64,000 nt of DNA, from contig CM056567.1 of assembly GCA_029721515.1 (NCBI GenBank), positions 7,837,507 to 7,901,506 on the forward strand, written 5' to 3'. Both the position numbers and the translations under genes were made by a program. Position 1 is the stretch's first letter, and each line of letters begins with the position of its first letter. The notes beneath the pieces are model-generated. The model searched no databases, was not told the DNA's origin, and saw only the letters and a list, made by a program, of their open reading frames with translations. This document shows, in pieces, positions 48,501-60,800 of the stretch. The stretch is from Synanceia verrucosa. Its lineage: Eukaryota; Chordata; Actinopteri; Perciformes; Synanceiidae.

Positions 48501-51500
48501 TTGTCTTTTGTTTGCATTGATGGAGTTATGTAGGCAGGTAATTTAGTGTTGCATCGCCACTTTGGGAAAAATATTCAGGATTACAATCCCGTGAAGTTAA
48601 CTTTAAGTGCATAATTTTTTTTGCACCAAAACAAAGTGTGTTTTTTTTTTTTATCTGTTTAGAAAATGAGCCACTACACTTGATGATTAACACTGCTTGT
48701 GTCTCCCAGACAATGTGTGCCCATGAGGCATTTCCATCAAATCCTGACCCACATGTCCTCTCCCCAGCAGAGCATGAGTCAGCACCACGTGGAGGGCACA
48801 GGACACTGTGGTGCTGAGAAATGACTCACAAACACAGAAACTGGCCGTCACCACACCAGCCAACACCTGAAGCAAATGAAAGTGCCCCCTCTGCTGCTCA
48901 GATCCTGTCATGATCCTAGCAAGGCCAAAGCTCAGCATAGAGTGTCTAATATCATAATGTTGTCTTTTTCACTTAATATACACAGTGATTAACATGTTAA
49001 TTTTTGTCAAAACCTACAATAATCTGCACAAATCCAAACAAATGAGCAGTTCAGTGCTGCATAGACTGCATTGAATAATATGAATGACAAGCAAAGCCAC
49101 TGATGTAAACTTTGCATCATTGTTCTAGTTGAGAAGCAGTTTTCCTTATGCTGACACCACCTTATGATGTCATTCAGACTGCCTCACTACAATGGATACA
49201 ACTGTTATGATCTTTTGGCTTATTATTTTAGAAAGGTAGTGTAGTGACCGTGTAGTCTGTGCAGCAAATACACTTCGTAGTGTACTGCAGACTCACTGTT
49301 CGCTGTGCTCCCCACAGTAGGTGAGACTAATAGCCAGCAGATAAAGAATTTCTGGGTAAGACCAGCAGGTTGAGAAGATTCATTTTACATTATAGTCCTG
49401 TCTCAGAGAAAATACTTTCACTTTGTACAAGAATGTATAGAAGAATAAAGACTCAGTTGCTAATTTGATGCTTCTAGTCAAATTTAATTGAACATTGTTG
49501 TGTTGTTATGGTGCTTACTGGTATCTATAGTGACTGGCATCAAATACTACAGCTACTACTACTGAGGAACACAGACATGTAATATAACACAATACAGATA
49601 AATGCACCACCTAATCTGTTTCCCATGATTGTTGAGTATGATAAAGTTTTCTTTAGGTAAACATGAAATATTATAACAACATAGTTTTTTTAACAGCATG
49701 TCACATTGGGAACTGCACTCAGTACTAAAGGTGGCAGCATTTAATTTAACTGCTCCACTTTCAGGGTTCTGGTATCATAGCTTACTGGTGCTTAACACTG
49801 TTTCTCAATCCGGGTGTTTCGATATAAGGCTATTTAAATGGAAAGTAAGATTAATATAGATGAATGACTGTGCTAATAAAAACCATACATATGTGTTGCA
49901 AAAAATATGCATACTGTATATCCTCAGTCTCACATATCGGACATTTTTGACACCTTTGGTGATTATGGTGCAAGCTAAAGGATATGCCTCATTAAAATAA
50001 ATCAGCCAAATGATAATGAACTTTGAAATATTTGATATAAATTGTAGTTCTTCTGGCCTGTTTGAATTTCAGACCAGATGTCAGTATTCTCAGCAGAGAT
50101 GCCAGCAATTTTATGAGCACTTTAGTAGGTAGTAGAAAATAAATAAAGCAATTTAGTCACATGTAGTCCAAATCCAAGTCCATACCTGATTTACTGACAG
50201 GCATTTATCAAACAGAAATCACAAACCAGGATAAGAAGTGGGTTTTATTTGGGTACTAGCACACATGGGAGCAGAAGGAGATTGAGGAAAGAAATTACTT
50301 GGCAAAGAATGCTGCTTGTTGTGGATAAAATAGAAATTGCCCTGCAATACAGAGCATCAGAAAACACTGAAGTCAGAAGCAAGAGAGTCGAATAACTGGC
50401 AGATTACATGGGGAAAGGAAAACAGGGGAGGTCTTACTTTTTAATACAGTGGCACAGTGGAAAAAAGCAATTTAACCAGTAATAGCAAAGATGGTGTTGT
50501 CCTGAGCAGGCATCAGAGGCACTGAGGTGAAGCAGTGGGTTGGCACTGATAGGAAACACCTGGATGGCAAAACGTGAGAGTGGAGACTCAGAGACACTCA
50601 AACGCATCACCATCCAGAGCAGGAACTACGCAACTGAGCAACCTGTATGACTGATGGAATATCTGCACAGTATAGAATATATAAGCATGTATAAAAACTG
50701 TGGATAGGGTATTTTAATGTCTAATAGAAACAGCGTGTGTCACTGCAGTAGCTAGTGTGCAGACTCCAATCACTTCCGGAAACCATGATTAAGGCACAAT
50801 CCTACCTTTTTCCCTCATGATAGCTGGATAGAAATGTCAGGAATTCTTGGGAGAAAGTTTAAATCTGCGACTGAAAAAAAAAACCCAATATGCACAAATG
50901 CATCAGAACTAGTTTGTGCCTCTACCTTAAATTAAAAGAAGAGGAGCAGCAGCAGCACGAACTAGCCTGTTAGCAGGACAGCTAACTAGCTGTCCAGGAC
51001 ATATCAGCAGCCAGTTGCCTGCTCTTGTAATTATAATTTATCATTAATAAATCCCAGACTTGGTTTTTGAATGTATTTCAAAAAGGAAATATATGAGTTA
51101 ACGACGGGAAGACCCGAAGCTCTGTCCGACCTGTTGCTTCACATGCTAACTGCTAATTGTTTGCTAACGTTAGCTCTTGGACTATGCGGGTTTTCGCACT
51201 CTTGAATGTGGCCGTGGATATTTTCAACGTGGAAACGGGAGGAAAGGACACAGATATGGACACTTGTGGACATCTACAAAGGCCAAAGAGGACAGGAGCG
51301 TCTTCAGCAGCCACAATAACATGGTACATCCAGAGATTAATTCATTGTCTGATGAAGAAAAGTCATCAAACAGTAAGTGCTTATTATTTCCTGGTTGTCA
51401 TGTGTTTGGTGTGATGGCCGCTGTGTCTGCCAGGCTCTGTTTTTGAACCTGTGTGCTTTTAGCTGGTTTTATGCTGTCTGTTAAAGCCTGGTGCCTTTCA

Positions 51501-54500
51501 TCTGCCCCTCTGTCTGTCAGACTGAGTTGAATTAGTTGCTATGGTGTCACACAAAATTAGTAATTTATCAACCTGTAGCTACTTCCAATCACAAAATCTC
51601 AAAGTTCACATAGACTGAGTTGTGTATGTCAACACACAATAGTCTTCCACAACAGAGCTGCCTTCACTTTAACCTACCAGTTATTTTCTCACTTAATTGA
51701 TTAATTGGTTGGCCTTTAAAATGTCAGCATTTTTTTTCTTTTTTTTATATGTCAATGTCCTTCATTAGAGGAAAATGTCCACAATATACCAGAGCACAAG
51801 TTGTCATATGTGTGCTACTGGAAGTCCAAAAGAAAACATAGTGTACATATATATGTTATAGGAAATTAATTTTAGATATTTTTATTTTATATTTTACAAG
51901 GATTGGGAAAATTATTGCCTTTCAGTTTTATAGATGTGTTGATTCAACTCACTTGTCATGAAGAAACCTTTTTTTTTTTTTAAAAATTTATTTATTTATT
52001 TATTTTTTAGCTAGATAGAGTTAACAGTCAGCTGAGCATAGGTCCACAGTCTAATCAGCATTGTTTTATCTCATTAACACTTGCAAACCAATGCAAACCC
52101 TGATTTTGGCCACAGGCCCAAAGCTTCTCTTACTCTCTCTTAATGCTCTGTGAATCTTGTAAGTGGACATCAAGAGCCCATGAGCTACTTTTATGTCTGC
52201 GGTAAAGGACGTACGGGAAAAAGACCAAGAGGTTTTGATTCCTCCCAAGAAGACCTTGATCTAATCTAATGCAACACTCAGCCCTCTGCAAAGCTCATCG
52301 AGGCCACTCTACCAGAAGCATCCAGCTCTGCCATACACCATTGTGAATCTTGGCCCTTTAAAAATGCATGTTCGCTCTTGGCTCTGTATCTTTAATGAGG
52401 TGTGTCTGAAATATTTGATAGCCTTGTGCTCATTTGAAAAACAAGTACGTTTATTTTCATTAATATTTGATACGGAAATGAATATATGTAAAACACATAC
52501 ATTAATTAGTCTGTTTTGATCAATTGTCTCCGTCTAAAGCAGAGTGAGTATTTCCGCACAGTAACTCCCCACAGGCTACACTGGTGCATATCATTCTCTG
52601 GTGCTTCAGAGCAAAACCATTTAATTTTCAAAGTGGGATTTAGCATCTTTGGAGACGAAGCACACTCAAAGAAATCATCACTCCGCATTGAAGCGCATTT
52701 GTAAAATGGATGTTTGTGCCATTAGGTTGTATTGCGTGAATGATGAATGAATAGGGATGTAAAAATCACAAAAGTGGCAGATAGTAGCTGTGACAACTGG
52801 GGAGTGATTCTGCCTTGGGGGCGCATGCTGGGCTAAAACTCACACTACCAGTGAACTAAAATGACACATATACGTCTTTAATATCGGCTGATGTAAAGTT
52901 ATAAAAACTCTGTGATGACTTCAGGGGACTCTCTCATCACTGAAGATGTCAAAATCTTATGTACAATGTTAGTGGGTATAGAGATGCATCATCTCCCTGT
53001 TTCCATAGTCAAGCACACCAGGGCTGTAATATAAAAAATGTAATGTCTTCCATGTCCACCAGATGGTGATAGAGACCTTTATGACCGGTGCAGTAATATG
53101 CGTGGCGACCACTAGAGAGCAGTACTAATACAGCAGTCCTTCAGATGCTCCCAGTGGGCTGCAGTGTTGAGAAGTGTGATGTATTCTCTCTGGCAGCACC
53201 TTGGACAGCGCCAGTCTGGTGAGTCATACTGCCACTATATGCAGGATGTTTGGATTCAGCAGCAGAGGCCGAGCAGTAATTAATAACCACATATTGACTG
53301 TTTGTGGAACAAAGAAAGGGGTGGAAAATGGAGCTTGTTTCACTTCTTTCTAACTCCCCTCCCTCCACTCCCTAACTCGAGCGAGGAGAGACTCCAACAA
53401 GGAAGTGTTTGAAGCTGATTTCAGCTTGACTTGGCACGTGGAAAAAAAAAAAGTTATTAAAAAAAAAAAAAAAAAAACGGTTCATAGCTCATTTCTTTCA
53501 AACTCTCTCACTGAGATGACAGCAAATTAAATGCTGTTTGTTTATATCACACATGGTTGATGCAGCCCTCAAATGTATTGCCAGAATAACAGGGATGTTT
53601 ATTGGAAAAAGAGCTGAAGGACGGGGGAATCGCATATTTTAAAAGCTCCTTTTGTGCAGCGCAGTCGCTTGGGCGGCTTTATGCTGGTGAATCTTATTGT
53701 GCCGGTGCTGCTTTCTGCTCCTGGCTCTGTCGCAGCTGGTGTTGATGAGTGTGAGTGGATGGTGAATGACAGGCCAACACACTGCCAGTCAATCAGCAGG
53801 GGTGTCTGGCCTCTCTCCTTCGCTCTCTGAGATATGTGTCTTCCTCCCATGAGGCATCTCACCACGTTGCTGCCTCCATCCTCCCTCTGCTGTGCCAAGT
53901 CCTCCCCTTCCTCCTCTGCCTCTCCCTGCTAGTTTGTCTTCACTATTCACTCCCTCTGGCTTATCTCTATGGACGTGTCTCCTCTTCTCCCCCCCATCTC
54001 TATTCACCTGTTTGCTTATCAGCCCAGCTCTCATCTTCAACTCCAGCTGCTGCTTTCCATCTTCCACTACTTGCTGTAGCTTTGCAGCTCTGCAGCATGG
54101 CCCAGCTTCATCCTCTACCTCACGTTCATTCTTTGCCTTTCTCCCAAGTCTAACAAAAAAACTAAATAGTGCACGAGTGGGTCGCTGTTTAGCTGGTCTT
54201 TACTTACATGCCCACTGAAGATGAAATAGTTAACCAGAGCAGAATCGTTTTTTGTCTCTTAATGCACTCGTCAGCAGCCTTATCAATAGCCCCAAAGCAG
54301 CCATGAAAGGCCAGTATATCCTGACGCAGCATGTGCTAAGTGGCCAGTTTAACGCGTACCTCTACTAATTGGTTATGTATGAGCTCTCTTTTCATTAGCA
54401 GCTAGGGTCACGCCATGCAAGTCCGCAGGTGTGCGCATTCCTTTGTTTTAGTCTATGTATTATCTCTTCCTGCCCCCCTTTTTTTTTCCGGAGGATCTCC

Positions 54501-55717
54501 AGGTCTATAAAAGCAGTTTTTCCTTCTCCAGCACTGGTCTGATTAGCTCCAGAAACCAGCAATGTGCAAACATGACATGTTGCCACGTACATATTGGCTA
54601 TGTCCACACAGGAGCATAAACTTGACATGTGGTACTTAATCATTGCAATCATTACTTGTTAGTTTCCCTCCTGTGTAGAAACAAGACAGGGGCACTGACC
54701 TCTTGAGAGACGTATGCACACATCATACTGTCATACTGCATATGGACAATTTATGCATTTACTCAAACAATTGAAGTAGCCTAAATAGTGGAGGATTGTA
54801 TTGTAGTGTGTATTTTTTGCAGATACAGATTGCAAAGTAGACCCTTCGTGAGAAATTAGAAACATCCTGTACATTATGGTAAATCTAATATGAAATATGA
54901 ACAAATAATGCTCCTGATAATGCTCAGACAATAACAAAGGGTGGATGCATTTATATTAAACAACCTGCTTTTTTTTAGTTGTTGTTGTTCGAGGTCAGCT
55001 GTGAAAATGCTCCCTCGAGACGACGTCACCATCCCAGGTGGAGTCAGTTCTGACGGACATTTGATCCCTGCTGTGTGAAACAGCTGCCAATGTTTGAATG
55101 TGAACGCTCCCCTCCAGACTTTCACTGAGAACAAGTGAGCCAAGTCCATCTCTGGGGTCAAACTGCTCATCTAACAAAGGCATTAGCTTTTCTTCTGCAG
55201 CACAACAAACACTCCTCCCGCTGATTTACAACCTTGCTTCACAAGAGCGTGTCTCCGGCATCGTCCTTGTTTAGACTCTACATTGTGAACCACGTAGTTG
55301 GAGTAATGCTAATCTCACAGTAATGGTCAAATCATTGACTCAATAATGCTTTCTTTTCAGTGTTGCCCTTTTCCGCTATTGACTCTTGGTACAAAGCTTT
55401 GCTCGTTGACTACTGCCAGAGTGATATTCCAGGGAGTGGATGAGAGGGGGTTGGAGAGGTGATCTCGCCATTTTCCCTAAGCTACTCTTCTATTGTGTCC
55501 AGATCAAAGTGGTATTTATGCTAGGCCTCTGGTTATGTGCATGCCATGTTGCTGTGGAGAAGTATACTCCAATGTAGTATAAAAGCCTCTCCATTAATGG
55601 ATGAAAGGTTGTTGGCCTAAATCGTCAAATGGAAGTTCAAAAGGACTAATCAGACCCAGAGCAATCCAATGAAGCTCGATTATCAAAGTGTATGAGCAGC
55701 ATGTGAGAGGCTGTTCT
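48501..55717. other. Non-coding stretch downstream of ptp4a2
   Basis: No gene is confidently recognised. It contains a MITE relative at 51,691-51,830 and A/T runs (for example 53,443-53,478). A possible unassigned exon at 51,177-51,370 is reported as a finding. Another frame at 53,836-54,153 is low-complexity Ser/Leu/Pro and looks like chance. Confidence 0.5.
51691..51830 (+). mobile_element. Fragment of the AGGGCTGCA-type hAT MITE
   Basis: TTAATTGATTAATTGGTTGG, followed by TTTAAAATGTCAGCA and later GTCCACAATATACCAGAGC, gives the internal words of the same family as the 9-kb copy, without recognisable termini. Confidence 0.45.
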
Positions 55718-56470
55718 GTTTTAAAGGAATCATTTGAAATTTTAGCTCATTCCCTTTCTTGCTGAACGCTGGATGAGAGCATCGAATAGACTCTGTCCAC
55801 GCTCCATCTGTTTAGCATGGGGAGGTTTTCCTCAGTCGATGTGAGGGATTATGAGGCAAACTTGTAATTGATGATATTGAGCTATACAAATAAAGTTGAC
55901 TTGACTCTGATGTGGTTAATATATCAGTGAAGCTAGCAGCCAGTTAGCTTAGCTTAGCATAGAATATAGATGGAACTTGGGGAAACAGCTGGTCTGGCTC
56001 TCTCTAAATGTAAGATTAAGTGTTTAAAGTTGTTTTGAGGAGGGTTATGTACATACTACTGACGAGTATACAGTAAACACTTCGTCTGTATTATCTGCCG
56101 CAATTCAAGAAAAGAATCTACTTTTTCAGTTACTGCAACAAAACAGTGGAAATTTAGTTAATTTAATTAATTTAAGTTCATTTTAGTAAGTTTAAAAACC
56201 AGTGTTAAAAAAGGTCACATTGTGTCAACAACAAGGAAATCTGGCTGAGAAATAGTTTCACTCATAAAGTGTTTGTTTTTAAACAAACAATGTATATCAG
56301 TTTGTGGGACTTGTATAGATCTGTAGCTAAAGTTGGCATTTTCCTCCAGTTTTCAGTTTTTTATGCTAAGCTAAGTTAGCCTGCTGCTGGTGGAAGCTCC
56401 ACATATTTTCATATTTTTGACAGAAGAGTGGTGTCCGTTTTGTCAAGTAAATCTCTGTAAAAAAAAGAAA
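55718..56470. mobile_element. Inverted-repeat DNA element (TTAGCTTAGCTTAGCAT type)
   Basis: The left end reads GTTTTAAAGGAATCATTTGA and continues to GCAGCCAGTTAGCTTAGCTT (55,936-55,955). The right arm carries TATGCTAAGCTAAGTTAGCC and CTGCTGCTGG (56,362-56,390), the reverse complement of the left arm, followed by TTTTGACAGAAGAGTGGTGT. This is a very common fish repeat with long terminal inverted repeats and no coding capacity. The left arm is interrupted at about 55,845-55,910 by another repeat. Confidence 0.7.
55845..55910 (+). repeat. Nested retroelement tail (AAAGTTGACTTGACT)
   Basis: GAGGCAAACTTGTAATTGAT, GATATTGAGCTATAC and AAATAAAGTTGACTTGACTC match the tail at 7190-7318, but the order places it inside the left arm of the inverted-repeat element, so it inserted later. 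Confidence 0.55.
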
Positions 56471-56744
56471 CTTCATGTTGTAGCTTTGCTTTCTTAGAGA
56501 AACACATGCACTGAATGTAGCACTTAAAGAACAAAGTATGCTAACCTACTCGACTGTGCAAAGTTATTTAAATGCAGGCTCGACTGTCGCTGCCACAGTT
56601 GGAGGCTCACGGTGAGCTCATCTGTGTGTGAGATTGATCTGCAGCTTCTCCTGCTAGCTGTGATCATCGGTGACATCTGCCTGTTCAGAAGAGAAAAGTG
56701 GAGGCACTGATGTTTTCATTAAATGACAGACAACATGCATCTGT
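56471..56744. other. Non-coding stretch between repeats
   Basis: Unremarkable sequence between two repeats. Nothing is recognised. Confidence 0.4.
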
Positions 56745-57480
56745 CCAAAAAATGCCTTTAATCTCCACAAGGCACCAGAATCTCACTCTCTTGGCTGCAT
56801 TACACTTCCTAAAAAGAGGTCAAAGTCAAAAAGTCAAAATTTAGGAATAGAGCATATTTATGATGACAGCAGTTGATTAAAGTGCTGTACACAGGATACA
56901 TAAGACAAGTGAAGCAAAAAATAAGTAGATTACAATAAGAACAATGACATTAAAAGAGTAAAATAAGATCAGAAAAGTTAAAAAAGAACTACAGGGCACT
57001 ATGTTTAGTGATTAGCCAGGGAGAGAACAGGTGAGTTTTTAGGGAAGATTTAAAAGTCTCAAAGGTCTGGGAGGATCTTATGATCTTATGATCTTCTAGG
57101 GGCAGTCACCATGAAGGCCCTGTCACCTCTAGACTTCAGTCTGATTTTGAAGACTCAACAGCAGCTGGTCAGAGGACCTTAGGGTCTGGTTGGGGAGTGG
57201 TGATTCAGGAGCGCAGTCAGGTAAAGAGGGAGGAAACCACTGAGAGCTTTAAAAACGAGTAAAAGAAATAAAAATCAATGCATCAAAGCAGACCTGGAGC
57301 CAGTGAAGGGATGCTGAAACAGGTGTGATGTGGTCATGTTTTCTCTTGCCAGACAGCGTTCTGGATAAGCTGCACAGTGGTCTAACGATGTGATGAAGGC
57401 ATGGGCGATCTTCTCAAGATCCACCTTTGAAAAATAGCCCTTGGTCTGGGCTAAGGGACGGATTTGAAAAAAAGCTTGTT
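56745..57480 (-). repeat. Interspersed repeat of uncertain class (AAGGCCCTGTCACCT type)
   Basis: The segment contains CATGAAGGCCCTGTCACCTC, GCAGCAGCTGGTCAGAGGAC, ACTGAGAGCTTTAAAAACGA, GAGCCAGTGAAGGGATGCTG and AACAGGTGTGATGTGGTC in a row. I recognise this order from repeated non-coding sequence in fish genomes. No open reading frame survives. I cannot tell LINE from DNA-transposon origin, and the strand is a guess. Confidence 0.4.
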
Positions 57481-57810
57481 TTTACAACAGCAATGATCTG
57501 CTTCGCAAATTTAATATGACTGTCAAAAAGAGCTTTAGACAGCCTTGTGGCCCTGTTGAGAAACACACCTCTGCCTTTTCTTTATTACTGTTAAAAGATT
57601 GTCCAAGAGGTTGTTGAATAAGTAAGTATAAGTACTGTTTTTATGAGACATGTTTGGCATAGTACGCTAGTGAAGACCACCTGTAACTTTAGCAGTAAAA
57701 AATAAAAAAGTAAGATTCATAAAGGTCATGTTTCTTGTTGTTGCTTAGGTACAGATTCAGGGATGTGTGTTGTGATAATGAGGTAATGGAGGTTTCTTCT
57801 TCTGTTAGTG

Positions 57811-57842
<32 letters not shown>

Positions 57843-60800
57843 CGTGAGTGTGAGACTGCATACCATACACTCAAGAGATGAACCAATAGTTCAGAATATG
57901 TGACAGTACTTGTTTTTTGTTGGTACAGTAAGTTCTGCCTGGCTTCGTGAATGAGGATGTGCCGTTGTCATGGGGACAGAGGAGAATGTCCATCGGACAC
58001 TCTGTTTTCTTCTTTGGTAATGACACCTTGCAGCCACCAAATCAGTGTTGGAATCAGCATAACGGGAGCTGCTTGATATTTTCTGTTAGCTCTGTGAAGA
58101 ACCGTGCTGCTCACCGGCTGCTAGCAGCTAATGCCAGCTAAACACGGGACGTGCCATTAATTTAGATTATGATGCTTTCAGGCTCTAATCAGTAAAAATG
58201 ATTAACTGACAAATTAAGTTATGATGGTGTATTCAAGTGCAGTCTTATAAAATGTGGTGTTTCACAAGACAGTAAATTCAGTTGATTGAAGGAGATGTTT
58301 TCACAGCTATATAAAATAGATGATAGACGGAGTTATGTTTGACTTCACAACAAATGACAGTATGCATCCTGTAGTAACGGAGAATTGAAATGCATGGGAT
58401 TTATTGAAACTGAATCAAGAGACGTGGACTTTCACTGCAGTTTGTGCTGACGAGTATATTTCTGCTGCCATGACATCCCTAATGCGTCCATGTCCTCATT
58501 CATGGACGTTTATTCCTTTCTATTTTTTTCTCCAAAGTGTGCAGTTTTCTCTCTGTTTGAATGTGTCAGGTTTTTTCTTTTTTTAATCCCATCTATCGGG
58601 AAAAAAAAAGGCCAGAGATGGTGGCATTTGCTGATTGCTGATAGCGAATGCACCGTGTGCAGCAGGGCTTGCATACTTAATGCCGGGCGGCTGGAACTCC
58701 GATTGCAATCAGGAGGACCGAGCGAGCGTGGTGGTGGGAGGGAACAAACAAGAATGCATCCAAATTCAACAAGTGCAGTTGACAGAAGGCACCAGAGACA
58801 GGGAGAGGAGTGGGTGAATGTGTAATTGACAGCTGATTCTACATAGCACACCTCCGACCTTTGCTGCTTTGATTTTCTCTCCCTCATCATGAACATACTC
58901 ACTGTGATCTCCAAATACATGTCTAATTCAACCCTGTTCGAGCCCATATAGAAACCATGTAAACCTGTTTAGTATTCCAACCATTTCCTGTGCTGGCACA
59001 CAGGTGAGCATCCACCACTGTCAAGCTGTATAACAGGTTTCCTGTTGGTGGAGGTATTCGGAGTGGCGGGGGAGGAAATCGGAAGGTGACTAGGGGTTGA
59101 GGAACTGATGAACTTGTCTTCATGCAAATGCATCAGCTTGTTTCCTCAAATGTGTTTCTGGAGCACCACCTTGATGGTAATACGCACAGGCTAAGACTTG
59201 GAGGCAATCTTCTTGGCAAACAAACAGCAGGGTGCAGGAATAAACTGAAGAGGGAGGGCAGATCAGGAAATTTAACAGCCTTAGGGGCTGTTTGTTTGCA
59301 TACATATATATGGAAAAATGTGATGCAATGTCTTTAGTCCCACAGCGTTTACTGCTGGATGCCTATTCTACATTCAGGGCCAGCCACCTGAGGCCTTCTC
59401 CTCAGCTGTCTCCAGTCCTGAGAAGAGGAAGACAGGGAAAGGTCTTGGGAAAGGTCTGCTGAGGGCTCAGCCTCTTGTCACTAATCAGGCTCTCTCTCCA
59501 GGCTGCTTGTCCATTCGAGGCCTTCGCTTCAATCTGACGACAGACAAAGACTTGTTAGGACATAAACTCCTGGTGACAAACTGTGTCGTCACCCAAGGCA
59601 AACACACACAAAGGGTTGTGCTTAGTTTGCATGCAGTGTACTCAGTCATGTGGAAAGGCAGTCGTGTAACCGTCGTTGTTTTTCTTTCTTTCTTTTTTTT
59701 TTTCTCATGCCACCTTTTCTTCTCTGCCCTTTATAGCATTTCTGGCTGCAAAGACCTAATTCTCCATTCCCTTTCCTCGTCTTTCCCCCGAGGCGTGCAG
59801 ACTGCATCTTTCTGCCCCATCACTGAGGAAAAGCACGGATTCATCTCAAGTGACAGGATTCAACGGCCGTATACGTCCCGAAATGCCCTTTGCAGGACAC
59901 TCGCAAAGGGTTTGCTCAGATTAGTTAGGACGTCGACTTGATCGAGTGTGGCTCTCACAACTGTAATTATCTACCAACAAGTTGCATATCAGTGGCCTTA
60001 AGGGACGCAGGAGACTGTTCAGTTTAAGCTTGGAATATGATTACACTAACACATTTTGCAAGAAAATTCAATATTGCAGAGAGTATTGTCACACCGGGGT
60101 TATCTTTCGTTCCATCAAGCTGTGTGAAAGGAGTCCAATCTAATACAAGTCTGGGATTGTGGAAACAAAGCATGGAATTTCCCTTTTGCTGCTGGCGTGC
60201 CACGGTCGCTTCCACAAGCGCTGCACTCAATAAATATCGGAGACAATCTCCCCCTTCCACCCTTATATCAGGCTGACTCTAAATCCAGTCTGGGATGCAT
60301 TCACTGCTATCTGATCCTGGCTGTCACATTGCCTGCAACACATACACACCCATCTGAACATTTCACAACACAGTACCTACCCAGCTTGCATTGGTTGACT
60401 CTATATTTCATAATGCGTCATGTACCAAATGTGAGATATGGTCCCCGATTTCATTTATGCGGAGCAATGGTGGCTCTCTTATCTGTGCTGGAGTGAAATA
60501 GCTGTGGATCAATGTCGTTAATGTGTCAGGCTCAAACTGATGGAGCGTTTGCATCCCGCAGAGAGCGACAACGAGGCATTCGCAAGCTATGGTCGACGCA
60601 GGAAAGTTCAGATTCATGTGGCGTTTCTCGATTTTTATCTGCCGATGTTCACTCTGAATTTGATTTTAGCTCCAGTTCTTCATGCAGCGTCGAGCTAGGA
60701 CTCCTGGGCTTGATTTCCTGGTGTCACCACTACAGTTATGTGAGAGGATTCAGTTATTGATCTTCAAAGAGGGCAACTCAGCATTACTTAGTGAAGTCTG

